A stretch of 64,000 nucleotides of DNA, taken from NCBI GenBank assembly GCA_964607515.1, contig CAZSKU010000001.1:134214-198213 (forward strand), given 5' to 3'. Numbering within the stretch: position 1 is the first letter of the stretch; each line of letters starts with the position of its first letter. Shown one piece after another: positions 26,430 to 34,783 of this stretch. The stretch comes from UBA6080 sp964607515. GTDB lineage: Bacteria; Fermentibacterota; Fermentibacteria; Fermentibacterales; JCC-6. The translations under genes were made by a program, and so were the position numbers. Under the pieces are notes generated by a model, which saw only the letters and a list, made by a program, of their open reading frames with translations, had not been told where the DNA came from and ran no database searches.

Positions 26430-27169
26430 AGAGAGAGCTTTCCCCGATCCTTATGCTGGCGGTTCTTTCCGCCGGTTGCGGGGGTTCCGGGAACAACCGG
26501 CACCTGCCCTTTCCCGAGGCGGCCACCCGGGAGGACACCCTCTTCGTAACTATTCCCGGGGGTGTCTTCACCAACTCGTCCGGAGAACAGGTTCAGGTGG
26601 AAACCTTCGACCTGATGGTTTTCGAGGTATCCAACAGGCTGTACGCCGGTGCGGCGGCGGCGGCCGGGGTTGAACCTCCGCCCGACCCGTGTTTTCCCGG
26701 GATAGACGACTACATGGAAGAACTGCCGGGCCATCCCGTGGTGAACGTCAGCCCCGAGGAGGCTTCCAGGGTGGCGCAGTCCCTGGGCCTCAGGCTCCCC
26801 ACCCTGGACGAGTGGGAGTACGCCGCGTCGAGGGGGCTTTCCGGGGCCATTGGGGAGCAGTTCCCGTGGGGCGGGCTCGCCCCGGATGAAACTCCCGGCA
26901 TTCCCGCCAACTACCTGGCCCTGGACGACTGGAACAGCCGGGACGCCGACGGATTCGCCTATACCGCCCCCGGGGGGTCCTACCCCCTGTCTCCGGCCGG
27001 GGTGGCCGATATCGGGGGCAACGTGGCGGAGTTCGCCCTTCGGGATTCCTCCTGGGTCCTCAAGGGGGGAAGCTGGGCTCAGCCCGAGGAGGCCTTGCAT
27101 CTGGAATGGACCAGGGATTTCGCCTCGGGGGACCGATGTTGGTACGCCGGATGCAGGTTCGTGAGATGA
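26426..27169 (+). CDS. SUMF1/FGE-fold lipoprotein without catalytic cysteines
   Basis: 247 residues, GTG start (GTGA overlap). Lipobox LSAGC at about 14-18. FGE-sulfatase family motifs follow: IPGGVFTNSS, EVSNRLYA, HPVVNVSPEEA, LRLPTLDEWEYAA, FPWGG, GVADIGGNVAEF and VLKGGSW, ending in AGCRFVR. The segment after KGGSW has no CxxxxC, so formylglycine-generating activity is unlikely. In this fold the closest functional parallels are structural lipoproteins; GldK/PorK of the T9SS belong to it but are much longer, so equivalence is only a hypothesis. Confidence 0.8.
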   Translation: MKRELSPILMLAVLSAGCGGSGNNRHLPFPEAATREDTLFVTIPGGVFTNSSGEQVQVETFDLMVFEVSNRLYAGAAAAAGVEPPPDPCFPGIDDYMEELPGHPVVNVSPEEASRVAQSLGLRLPTLDEWEYAASRGLSGAIGEQFPWGGLAPDETPGIPANYLALDDWNSRDADGFAYTAPGGSYPLSPAGVADIGGNVAEFALRDSSWVLKGGSWAQPEEALHLEWTRDFASGDRCWYAGCRFVR

Positions 27170-27202
27170 GGGGTGAGGTTCGAAGCCTCACCCCTCGGTT
27201 TT
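27168..27202 (+). terminator. Intrinsic terminator overlapping the 3' end of tRNA-Val
   Basis: 11-bp perfect stem GAGGGGTGAGG / CCTCACCCCTC (27168-27196) followed by GGTTTT. It terminates the plus-strand operon. The reverse reading also lies directly downstream of the minus-strand tRNA, so it may serve both. Confidence 0.75.
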
Positions 27203-27278
27203 GGTGGGCGAAGAGGGACTCGAACCCCCGACATCCTGCTTGTAAGGCAGGCACTCTGACCAGCTGAGTTATTCGCCC
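27202..27278 (-). tRNA. tRNA-Val (anticodon UAC)
   Basis: 77-base cloverleaf including an encoded CCA. Acceptor GGGCGAA/TTCGCCC with discriminator A; D arm with AGCTGGTCAGA; anticodon stem CCTGC/GCAGG around loop CTTACAA, anticodon TAC; T loop GGTTCGAGTCC. Confidence 0.93.
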
Positions 27279-27289
27279 GCGGCGGCGGC

Positions 27290-27318
27290 ATACTAAGGCC
27301 CGGAAGATATGCCGTCAA
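27290..27318 (-). promoter_or_regulatory. Promoter of tRNA-Val
   Basis: On the minus strand TTGACG (27318-27313), 17 bases, TAGTAT (27295-27290). Transcription would begin a few bases before the mature 5' end at 27278. The -35 box lies 11 bases from the start of the divergent 584-residue gene. Confidence 0.65.
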
Positions 27319-27328
27319 GGAAGGAAGA

Positions 27329-29083
27329 ATGGCCCCCAACAGCTTCTGCAGCATCTCCCAGAACTACCGCAGACAGATCTACGCCGATCTGGAGGCATCG
27401 GGAGACGACGGCGACGTCCGGGTCATCACCCGCCAGGAAGACACCCTTTCCCTGGTGGCGGTTTCCGCCAGGGACTGGGCTGGGCTGGCCTCCATCGTGA
27501 TAGGCGAGCTTCACCATCTCGGATGGAACCTGGACTTCGTGGACGGTTTCGCCAGGGAGGCGCCCGAGGGAAGGCGCGGAGTGATCATCGCCGGGGTCAG
27601 GGCCTCCGATCCGGAAACCAGAGCCGCCTTCCTGCGGGACGGCGGCAAGCTCGAAAACCTGTTGAAGAAGCTGGCCGTGGGAAGGGAAGGCACCATCAGC
27701 CTTCTCAGCAGGGCCGCGGAGCGGATAGAGGTTTACGAAGCCATCAGGGAGGAGCTGGAGCTTCTCTATCGGGGGGGGATTCCCCGGGAGATTTCCGGTG
27801 CGAAGGGTGAACTGGTGCTCTTCATCAGCGCCAGGAGCGACCAGTACCTGAGCGAGCGGAAGCCCGGCGACCTGGCCTGGATGGTCAAGACCAACAACGA
27901 CCTGATCCGCAGGGTCCGGCGCAGCAGGGGAAGGGCGGCCTTCAAGGTTAAGAACCTGAGGACCGTGGCGGAGCATCTCACCGGGATCAACCTGGTGGCG
28001 TACGAGAGGGATGTTTCGTTCCAGAACCTCCTGACGGCCCTGAGTTATGCATGGCCCGGCTCCACTGTCCGCCACCAGAGAAGGTACACCACCCCGGACG
28101 GGATTCTGTCGGTGAGGGTCGAGATGTCCGGCCCCTCGGGGCTTCCGGCTTCCAGGAACGAGGTGAGCTGCATCACCGCCACCCTGAACAGCCTTCTGGT
28201 GTCCAACCGGCTGGAGAGGCTGGTTAGGATTCACCGGTACGGCGGACGGGAGAATTATGCCAGGGCCCTGATTCCCCTGCTTATGAAGGAGTGCAGGGAA
28301 ACGGGGATCAACCAGGCTTACCTGGCCATGGAGACCACGGAGACCTTCGCCGCGAAGCTGAAGCTGCTGCTGGTTTCCACGGGGGGCAGCGATCCCAGGG
28401 AGCATGACAACCGGGTGCTCACCATGGTGGACGGCATCAATGAGAAAACCGGTCTTTCCGTGACCAGTTTCAAGAGCCCGTCGAACTACGGCGACATCTG
28501 GGTGGACGTTCTGGATATAACCGTGCAGCGCAGTGAGTTTCTGGACATGGAGGAGGCCTACCTGGCCATCAAGTCCGGCATCCGGGAAGCCTACGGGCGC
28601 TTCAGGGACTTCGACCAGGGAATGAGGCAGAACGATGTGAAGCAGCTCGAGGTGGTGAAGGGGATTCTCCGGGACATTCCCGACGGCCTGGTGACCGATT
28701 TCTACTACCGGCTGGAGGACTTCCTGAGAGCATCGGTGTCCTCCGAGGAATTGGCGGAACATATCAGGCTGGCCTTCGGCACCATCAGCAGGATTCTGCA
28801 GGAATCCTCCAGGTTCGAGAAACCCGCCTGGACGGACATCCAGTCGGGCGGCCGCGGGGAGGCCACCGTGATATGCTGCGGCAGGAAGGGCGAGATGCAC
28901 GGATTTCGCTCCCTGCTTGACGTGGTGCGGGACTACAAGGTAACCGCCAGCATGATAGAGTGGTCCGGCGCAACGGCGATCCTTCTTAGGCTCCAGTCCC
29001 CGGGAGGCGCCCTGGACCAGGACTCCCGGAGCAAGGTTCTCGAAGCATTGGAGGAAAGGCTCAGAAATGATCGGGACAGATGA
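27329..29083 (+). CDS. Large protein of unknown function with N-terminal ACT-like domain
   Basis: 584 residues; the ATG has a GGAAGGAAG site. The region 38-70 (SLVAVSARDWAGLASIVIGELHHLGWNLDF) has the V-x-x-x-D-x-x-G-L-x-x-x-I shape of an ACT regulatory domain. A second possible ACT-like strand-helix pattern is at about 220-265, and the C-terminal 60 residues (MIEWSGATAILLRL) may be another. The middle is helical and charged; no catalytic motif is seen. No signal peptide or TM. It overlaps the next small membrane protein gene, with which it may be functionally linked. A ligand-sensing regulator is possible but unproven. Confidence 0.7.
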   Translation: MAPNSFCSISQNYRRQIYADLEASGDDGDVRVITRQEDTLSLVAVSARDWAGLASIVIGELHHLGWNLDFVDGFAREAPEGRRGVIIAGVRASDPETRAAFLRDGGKLENLLKKLAVGREGTISLLSRAAERIEVYEAIREELELLYRGGIPREISGAKGELVLFISARSDQYLSERKPGDLAWMVKTNNDLIRRVRRSRGRAAFKVKNLRTVAEHLTGINLVAYERDVSFQNLLTALSYAWPGSTVRHQRRYTTPDGILSVRVEMSGPSGLPASRNEVSCITATLNSLLVSNRLERLVRIHRYGGRENYARALIPLLMKECRETGINQAYLAMETTETFAAKLKLLLVSTGGSDPREHDNRVLTMVDGINEKTGLSVTSFKSPSNYGDIWVDVLDITVQRSEFLDMEEAYLAIKSGIREAYGRFRDFDQGMRQNDVKQLEVVKGILRDIPDGLVTDFYYRLEDFLRASVSSEELAEHIRLAFGTISRILQESSRFEKPAWTDIQSGGRGEATVICCGRKGEMHGFRSLLDVVRDYKVTASMIEWSGATAILLRLQSPGGALDQDSRSKVLEALEERLRNDRDR

Positions 29084-29375
29084 GCAGGTCAGGCGGACCG
29101 AGATATTCCAGCGCTGGATGGACAAGCGCGGCAGGATTCAGAGGAGCATCGCCTGGCTGCTGGTGACCCCGGCGGTCATCACCGCGGCAGCGGCCCTGGC
29201 CTTCTGGTTCCAGTACTACCTGCCGGTTCCGATGGTCGTCGTGCTGGCCTTCCTGGGGGCCGCCGCGGGCGCCTTCGTCGTATGTCTCATCCTGGCCCTG
29301 GTCAGGCTGCGCAAGCTGGCGGAGGGCGACAGGATCATGTGGAAGATGAAGCTCTCGGACACCGAAAACTCTTGA
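29067..29375 (+). CDS. Small two-TM membrane protein
   Basis: 102 residues, ATG inside the previous gene (17-base overlap). A charged N terminus (RRTEIFQRWMDKRGRIQR), two strong TM helices (about 28-48 and 55-80) with a short loop, then a basic cytoplasmic tail. No family recognised. The overlap argues for co-translation with the ACT-like protein. Confidence 0.65.
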   Translation: MIGTDEQVRRTEIFQRWMDKRGRIQRSIAWLLVTPAVITAAAALAFWFQYYLPVPMVVVLAFLGAAAGAFVVCLILALVRLRKLAEGDRIMWKMKLSDTENS

Positions 29376-29401
29376 CAAGGGCCGGGGACGGGCGCTATTC
29401 T
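29372..29401 (+). promoter_or_regulatory. Promoter of the CAU-anticodon tRNA
   Basis: Consensus TTGACA (29372-29377) and TATTCT (29396-29401) with an 18-base spacer. The start point would fall about 6-8 bases before the tRNA. The -35 box overlaps the stop of the preceding gene. Confidence 0.65.
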
Positions 29402-29413
29402 TCCGCTTCCGGT

Positions 29414-29489
29414 GGCGGTGTAGCTCAGTTGGTAGAGCAGCGGAATCATAATCCGCGGGTCAGGGGTTCAAGTCCCTTCGCCGCTACCA
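29414..29489 (+). tRNA. tRNA with anticodon CAU, probably elongator Met
   Basis: 76-base cloverleaf with encoded CCA. Acceptor GGCGGTG pairs with CGCCGCT (G1-U72), discriminator A; D arm AGCTCAGTTGGTAGAGC; anticodon stem GCGGA/TCCGC around loop ATCATAA; T arm GGGTTCAAGTCC. G1-U72 (a closed acceptor) excludes initiator tRNA features only in part, and it lacks the three G-C pairs of initiators in the anticodon stem. It could alternatively be tRNA-Ile2, whose C34 is modified by TilS, encoded next door. A run of seven T (29490-29496) follows. Confidence 0.85.
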
Positions 29490-29497
29490 TTTTTTTC

Positions 29498-29638
29498 GGG
29501 GACGTACTAAACAAAGTCAACTAACTGTTGTAAAGCAATATTATCCAGCAATTTGCTGCGTTCTCATTCCTTCAAAGCCTATCTAGATGCAGTGCAAGCA
29601 TATACCTCAATATGTAGACTTTGTTGAGGTCCGTCCCC
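29498..29638. repeat. 141-bp inverted-repeat (MITE/REP-like) element between tRNA and tilS
   Basis: The ends are imperfect inverted repeats: left arm 29498-29518 begins GGGGACGTACTAAACAAAGTC; right arm 29617-29638, read on the minus strand, begins GGGGACGGACCTCAACAAAG. The interior is markedly AT-richer than its surroundings and encodes nothing. The right end stops 12 bases before the tilS start codon, and no good ribosome-binding site is left there. GGGAC-type ends are familiar from short repeats moved by REP-associated tyrosine transposases, but no transposase is in the window. Confidence 0.6.
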
Positions 29639-29650
29639 CATATTTGTCCC

Positions 29651-30571
29651 GTGAAGACGGTCGAGAAGGTATTTCTGGATACGGTGGCCAGGGAGGGCTT
29701 GATTCCGGATGGGTCCGCGGTAACGGCGGCGGTTTCCGGAGGGGCCGATTCCATTGCCATGCTTCACCTTCTGAGGCGTTTCTCACCGTCCCGGGGGTGG
29801 CGGTTGAGCGTCATCCACATCGACCACGGCATCAGGGCCGAATCCCGGGAGGACGCTGAATTCGTGGACCTCGCCTGCCGGAACATGGACATCCCCTGCA
29901 GGATCGTGAACCCGCCGGAAGAGACGGGCGGTTCCCTGGAAAGCCGGTGGAGCATGGTGCGACAGGGCCTCTACCTGGAGAGTTCACCGGTGGTAGCGGT
30001 AGCCCATACAAGGAGCGACCGGGCGGAAACCCTCCTTCTGCGGCTGGTGGAGGGTTCGGGCCTGAGAGGTCTCGGAGGCATGGACTACAGGGGCAGGGGG
30101 CCGGTGGTGAGGCCCCTGCTGGATCTTCACAGGGATCAGGTGAGGGAGTACCTGATCAAACTCGACGTGCAATGGCGGGAGGACGCCACCAATCAGGACC
30201 CGGCCCAGCCCAGGAACAGGATCAGACTGAAAGTAATGCCAATTCTGGAGGAGTGTTTTCCGGGGGCTGTGGACGGTCTGGCCCGTTCGTCTTCGGTTCT
30301 GTCGGCATGGCGCGATCTGCAGGACATGCTCGGGGAAGGTCTCGAGCCGGGAATGTCCCGGGAGGAATACGCCGGGTACCCTCCGGCCGTTAGAATGGCG
30401 CTTCTCTGGTCCCTGGCCGGAAAGCCCAGATCGGGCTCGGAGGAGTTGAGGAAAACCGATGCCTGGATCGTATCCGGGGGAATCGGAGAACACCTTCTCC
30501 CCGGCGGTCTGAAGCTCACCGCCATGAAGGATTCCCTCCGGGTATCCACCAGGAAAGGCAGGTTCCGATGA
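29651..30571 (+). CDS. tilS: tRNA(Ile)-lysidine synthase
   Basis: 306 residues from GTG 29651. N-type ATP pyrophosphatase P-loop SGGADS (29-34), HIDHGIR, AHTRSDRAETLLLRLVEGSGLRGLGGM and the signature DATNQDPAQPRNRIR. It converts C34 of tRNA-Ile2(CAU) to lysidine. It is a short form: the C-terminal substrate-recognition domains of E. coli TilS are reduced. It heads the conserved tilS-hpt-ftsH group; a repeat element adjoins its start and the Shine-Dalgarno region is poor. Confidence 0.93.
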   Translation: MKTVEKVFLDTVAREGLIPDGSAVTAAVSGGADSIAMLHLLRRFSPSRGWRLSVIHIDHGIRAESREDAEFVDLACRNMDIPCRIVNPPEETGGSLESRWSMVRQGLYLESSPVVAVAHTRSDRAETLLLRLVEGSGLRGLGGMDYRGRGPVVRPLLDLHRDQVREYLIKLDVQWREDATNQDPAQPRNRIRLKVMPILEECFPGAVDGLARSSSVLSAWRDLQDMLGEGLEPGMSREEYAGYPPAVRMALLWSLAGKPRSGSEELRKTDAWIVSGGIGEHLLPGGLKLTAMKDSLRVSTRKGRFR

Positions 30572-31074
30572 AGCCCCTGATATCCCCCGAGTCCATCGAA
30601 GCCCGCATCAGGGAAGTCGGAGCGGAACTCAGCGCGATCTACGGAGACGACGAAGTGGTGGTCGTCCCTGTGCTGAAAGGCTCTTTCGTCTTCGCCGCCG
30701 ACCTGGTCCGGGCCATGCGATGCAATGTGACGGTGGACTTCATAGGAGCCTCGAGCTACGGTGAGAGCACCGAAAGCTCCGGCGAGGTCAGGCTGACCCT
30801 GGACACCTCCGTACCCCTGGCGGGCAAGCAGGTTCTCCTTGTAGACGATATCGTAGACACCGGGCTTACACTGGCCTATATTCAAAAGCTTATTAATTCA
30901 CGATCTCCCGCCGGACTTCGTACCGTGGCTTTCCTGGACAAGCCTGCCCGAAGGGTGGTGCCGGTGGAGACATTCAGGGTTCTGTTCCGGATCCCTGACC
31001 ATTTCGTAGTCGGCTACGGCCTGGACGGACCGGGCGGCCTGTACAGAAACCTGCCCTACGTGGCGGTTCTTTGA
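30568..31074 (+). CDS. hpt: Hypoxanthine phosphoribosyltransferase
   Basis: 168 residues, ATG overlapping the tilS stop. PRPP-binding motif VLLVDDIVDTGLTL, VLKGSFVFAADL loop, FIGASSYGE flexible loop and a C-terminal PDHFVVGYGLD. Salvages hypoxanthine and guanine. Purine salvage is also represented by the phosphorylase fusion at 24 kb. Confidence 0.95.
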   Translation: MKPLISPESIEARIREVGAELSAIYGDDEVVVVPVLKGSFVFAADLVRAMRCNVTVDFIGASSYGESTESSGEVRLTLDTSVPLAGKQVLLVDDIVDTGLTLAYIQKLINSRSPAGLRTVAFLDKPARRVVPVETFRVLFRIPDHFVVGYGLDGPGGLYRNLPYVAVL

Positions 31075-31090
31075 TGATGAAAGGTCCCTG

Positions 31091-33040
31091 ATGGACATAA
31101 ACCGCGGCAACGGAAAGAAACAGGAAGACGGCCAGCAGCCGCCGGTGGCTGGTTGCACCCTGAGAACCATAACTTTATGGCTTCTCCTGGGTCTTGCCGC
31201 CTACGCCCTGGTGGCGGTGATGAACCAGGGCACCGACACCGTGGACATCAACTACACCCAGCTTCTGAACCTCTCCGAAAGGGGCGGAGTCAAGTCGGCC
31301 ATCCTGTACGCCGGCGGACTGGTGGAGGGGGAGTTCAGATCCCCCCAGACCTTTGACGGAGTCGAGTACATAAGGTTCGAGAGCTTCGTACCCTTCGAGA
31401 ACCAGGAAGCCGTGTCGAGACTCATGGAGAGCGGCGTCATGGTGGAGGGCAAACCACCGAAAGTGGACTTCTTCACCTTCCTCTTCAACCTTGGTCCCAT
31501 GCTGCTCCTTCTGGTTTTCTGGCTCTTCATCATGAGGAACGCCATGGGCGGCGGAAAGGTGTTCAGCTTCGGAAAGAGCCGGGCCAGGGCCGTGGGTGCG
31601 GACAGACCGAAGACCACCTTCGAGGACGTGGCCGGCTGCGATGAAGCCAAGACCGAACTGGAGGAGATCATCGAGTTCCTGCGGGAACCGGCGAAGTTCC
31701 AGCGCCTGGGGGGCAAGGTTCCCAGGGGGGTTATTCTCATGGGATCACCCGGAACCGGAAAGACACTCCTCGCCCGGGCGGTGGCCGGAGAGGCGAAGGT
31801 GCCCTTCTTCAGCCTCAGCGGCAGCGATTTCGTGGAGATGTTCGTGGGGGTAGGCGCCAGCAGGGTGAGGGACCTGTTCGTCCAGGCGAAGGCCAAGTCA
31901 CCGTCCATAATCTTCATAGACGAGATAGACGCGGTGGGAAGGCACAGGGGTTCAGGGCTCGGGGGAGGCCACGACGAAAGGGAGCAAACCCTGAACGCCC
32001 TTCTTGTTGAAATGGACGGGTTCGAGTCCAACCAGGCGGTGATAGTAATGGCGGCCACGAACAGGCCCGACGTACTGGACCCGGCCCTGCTCAGACCGGG
32101 ACGTTTCGACCGCCGGGTGGTGGTCAACCTTCCGGACATCAAGGGCAGGAAGGCGATACTGGGGGTTCACACCGCCAAGAAGCCTCTATTCAGGGATGTG
32201 GACCTGGAGCGTATCGCCAGAAGAACCCCGGGCTTCAGCGGGGCGGATCTGGAGAGCCTCGCCAACGAAGCGGCCCTCAAGGCGGCCCGTCGCGGGGTCA
32301 AGATGATCCACCAGGAGGATTTCGAGTACGCCGCCGACAGAATCCTCATGGGCGTGGAGAGGCACACGCTGGTGATGAGTACCGAGGAGCGCCGCCTTAC
32401 GGCTTACCACGAGAGCGGACACGCAATAGTGAACATCTTCGTTCCCCATTCAGACCCGGTCCACAAGGTCACCATCGTTCCCAGAGACCGGGCCCTGGGG
32501 CTGACCAGCTTCCTTCCCCGTGACGACCGGCACAACTACTCCCTGGAGTTCCTGCTCAGCATGCTGGCCAGGGCCATGGGGGGCAGAGCCGCGGAAAGGG
32601 TGTTCCTGAACACCAGCAGCACCGGCGCGGGCAACGACCTGATGCAGGCCACCGACCTGGCCCGCCGCATGGTTTGCGAGTGGGGGATGAGCCCGGTGCT
32701 GGGCCCTGTGGTACTCCACGACCAGACAGGCCCGATCTTCCTGGGCAGGGACATGACCCGGATAAAGGACTTCAGCGAGGAAACGTCGAAAACCGTGGAT
32801 ACCGAGGTCAAAAGGCTTCTGGACGAGGCCTATTCCAAGGCCGAGGCAATCCTCATGGATCACCGGGACGTGGTGGACAGGCTGGCGGAGCTCCTCCTGG
32901 AGAAGGAGACTCTTGGAGCCGAGGAGATCGGCGTACTTCTGACGGAACTCAGGCCCGGAACGGAGTTTCCAGGCCTGGACCTGGAGCGCCGCGAACCGGG
33001 AGGGGAGCAGTCCGATGCAGGATCAGAAGAAGATAGCTGA
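31091..33040 (+). CDS. ftsH: ATP-dependent zinc metalloprotease FtsH
   Basis: 649 residues. Two N-terminal TM segments (about 22-40 and 135-155) flank an extracytoplasmic domain. The AAA+ module has Walker A GSPGTGKT, Walker B IIFIDEIDAVG, the second region of homology MAATNRPDVLDPALLRPGRFDRR, and the pore loop FVEMFVGVG. M41 peptidase HESGH zinc site at about 440. Membrane-protein quality control. The 3' end overlaps folE by 26 bases. Confidence 0.97.
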   Translation: MDINRGNGKKQEDGQQPPVAGCTLRTITLWLLLGLAAYALVAVMNQGTDTVDINYTQLLNLSERGGVKSAILYAGGLVEGEFRSPQTFDGVEYIRFESFVPFENQEAVSRLMESGVMVEGKPPKVDFFTFLFNLGPMLLLLVFWLFIMRNAMGGGKVFSFGKSRARAVGADRPKTTFEDVAGCDEAKTELEEIIEFLREPAKFQRLGGKVPRGVILMGSPGTGKTLLARAVAGEAKVPFFSLSGSDFVEMFVGVGASRVRDLFVQAKAKSPSIIFIDEIDAVGRHRGSGLGGGHDEREQTLNALLVEMDGFESNQAVIVMAATNRPDVLDPALLRPGRFDRRVVVNLPDIKGRKAILGVHTAKKPLFRDVDLERIARRTPGFSGADLESLANEAALKAARRGVKMIHQEDFEYAADRILMGVERHTLVMSTEERRLTAYHESGHAIVNIFVPHSDPVHKVTIVPRDRALGLTSFLPRDDRHNYSLEFLLSMLARAMGGRAAERVFLNTSSTGAGNDLMQATDLARRMVCEWGMSPVLGPVVLHDQTGPIFLGRDMTRIKDFSEETSKTVDTEVKRLLDEAYSKAEAILMDHRDVVDRLAELLLEKETLGAEEIGVLLTELRPGTEFPGLDLERREPGGEQSDAGSEEDS

Positions 33041-33587
33041 GGGGATCAGGCTCCTTCTGGAGGGAATCGGCGAGGACCCCGACCGACCCGGACTAAGAGA
33101 GACACCTGAGAGGGTGGCCGTGTCCATGTCGGAACTCTGCCGGGGTCTTTCCGGAGACGCCCGCAAGCCTATAAGCACCATGTGCGTGGCGGACCAGAAC
33201 GAGATGATCATCGTGAAAGACATCAGTTTCGCTTCCCTCTGCGAGCATCACCTTCTTCCCTACCTGGGCCGGTGCGACGTGGTCTACATTCCCGCGGACG
33301 ACCGTATCGCCGGCCTCGGTTCAATCGTTCAACTGGTGGAGACCCTTGCCGCCAGACCCACCATTCAGGAAAGGCTCACCACCGAGATAGCCGACACCCT
33401 GATGGAGGAAATCGGAGCCAAGGGGGTCATGGTGGTCATGGAGGCTGAACACATGTGCCTGGCCATGCGGGGAGTGAAGAAGCGGGACTCCCGGATCGTC
33501 ACCAGCGCCATGCGGGGGCACCTGCGCCGGCTGGAGACCAGGACGGAAGCCCTCTCCCTGATCGGCAGAAGCATCAGGGTAAGGTGA
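33015..33587 (+). CDS. folE: GTP cyclohydrolase I
   Basis: 190 residues. Motifs: DPDRPGLRETPERVA, CEHHLLPYLGRCDVVYIP (zinc Cys and His), IAGLGSIVQLVE, QERLTTEIADTL, and GVMVVMEAEHMCLAMRGVKK (second zinc Cys). Converts GTP to 7,8-dihydroneopterin triphosphate, the first step of folate synthesis. The TGATG junction couples it to folP. Confidence 0.97.
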   Translation: MQDQKKIAEGIRLLLEGIGEDPDRPGLRETPERVAVSMSELCRGLSGDARKPISTMCVADQNEMIIVKDISFASLCEHHLLPYLGRCDVVYIPADDRIAGLGSIVQLVETLAARPTIQERLTTEIADTLMEEIGAKGVMVVMEAEHMCLAMRGVKKRDSRIVTSAMRGHLRRLETRTEALSLIGRSIRVR

Positions 33588-34783
33588 TGGAGCAGGTCAC
33601 GCCCCTTCCCCTGGACAAGCCGGAACACTGGCTGGGGGCAATGGACGGCTTGGGGTGCGACAGACAGGCATGGGACCGGGTCAGGGAGAGACGGGACGTC
33701 ATGGCCCTGATGACCGGCCCGCTGAAGGCCCCGGCGGCCTCGATTCTCAAGCAGGCCATGCTGGCCGCCGGCGCCGACGCCCTGCTGCACAGGCTGGTTC
33801 TGACCTGCGGAGTCCGGGAAACCAGGGTTCTCGTCTACGGTACCGGGAAGTGTCTCAGGGCCGGGTGCGAATCCCTGAAGGGGCAGCCCTTCGCACTGGG
33901 TGAACTGGCGGACGTCATTTCAAGACTGGCGGGGGTGCCGGATCCTCCCGCCTCGATCACCGTCGGCGGAACCACCCTGGACTTCCGCCCGACGCCCCTT
34001 TTCATGGGGGTGCTCAACTGCACTCCCGATTCCTTCAGCGACGGCGGTCTGTGGAGCACCCCGGAAAAGGCCGTGGAACACGGCCTGGAGATGCACCGGC
34101 AGGGGGCTTCCGTAATCGATGTAGGCGGCGAGTCCACCAGGCCCGGCTCCGACCCCACCTGCCCTGAAGAGCAGATAACCCGGGTGGTGCCGGTGATCCG
34201 GGGAATCAGACGGATGTCGGACGTTCCCATCAGCATAGACACAACCCTTCCGGAGGTGGCGAGGGCGGCGCTGGACGCCGGAGCAGGCATCATCAATTCC
34301 ACAGACGGCATGGAGACGCCGGGGATGCCCGAGCTGGCCGGGGACACCGGAGCGGCGGTGGTTCTCATGCACATGCGGGGAACCCCCATGGACATGCAGG
34401 AAAGCCCGGAGTACACCGATGCTCCCGGGGAAGTGGCGGAGTACCTGCTCGAAAGAATCGGCGTCCTGGAGAAGGCCGGGGTGGACAGGTCCCGGATAAT
34501 GGTGGACCCGGGAATAGGTTTCGGCAAGCGCCCGTGGGACAACCTGAGGCTCATCCAGACGGTGCCCTGGCTCCGGCGCACCACCGGATGCAGGGTGGTT
34601 CTGGGGCATTCCAGGAAGAGCTTCCTCGGGCTGGTCACCGACGAGCCGGACCCGCTGCGCCGTGACACCGCCACCGCCGTGGTGTCAGCGCTGTCGGCGG
34701 ACCGGGCCGACATGCTCAGGGTGCACGACGTCCGGCGGAACGTACAGGCGGTTTCCGCGGTTCTGAAGGGAGCTGGACAGTGA
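33587..34783 (+). CDS. folP: Dihydropteroate synthase with N-terminal extension
   Basis: 398 residues. The core DHPS TIM barrel starts at about 138: GVLNCTPDSFSDGG, IDVGGESTRPGS, SIDTTLPEVA, LMHMRGTPMDMQ, VDPGIGFGKRPWDN and LGHSRKSFLG. The first 135 residues form a separate small alpha/beta domain as in the longer DHPS types of several anaerobes. Makes dihydropteroate from pABA. The GTG start of cdaA overlaps its stop. Confidence 0.95.
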   Translation: MEQVTPLPLDKPEHWLGAMDGLGCDRQAWDRVRERRDVMALMTGPLKAPAASILKQAMLAAGADALLHRLVLTCGVRETRVLVYGTGKCLRAGCESLKGQPFALGELADVISRLAGVPDPPASITVGGTTLDFRPTPLFMGVLNCTPDSFSDGGLWSTPEKAVEHGLEMHRQGASVIDVGGESTRPGSDPTCPEEQITRVVPVIRGIRRMSDVPISIDTTLPEVARAALDAGAGIINSTDGMETPGMPELAGDTGAAVVLMHMRGTPMDMQESPEYTDAPGEVAEYLLERIGVLEKAGVDRSRIMVDPGIGFGKRPWDNLRLIQTVPWLRRTTGCRVVLGHSRKSFLGLVTDEPDPLRRDTATAVVSALSADRADMLRVHDVRRNVQAVSAVLKGAGQ

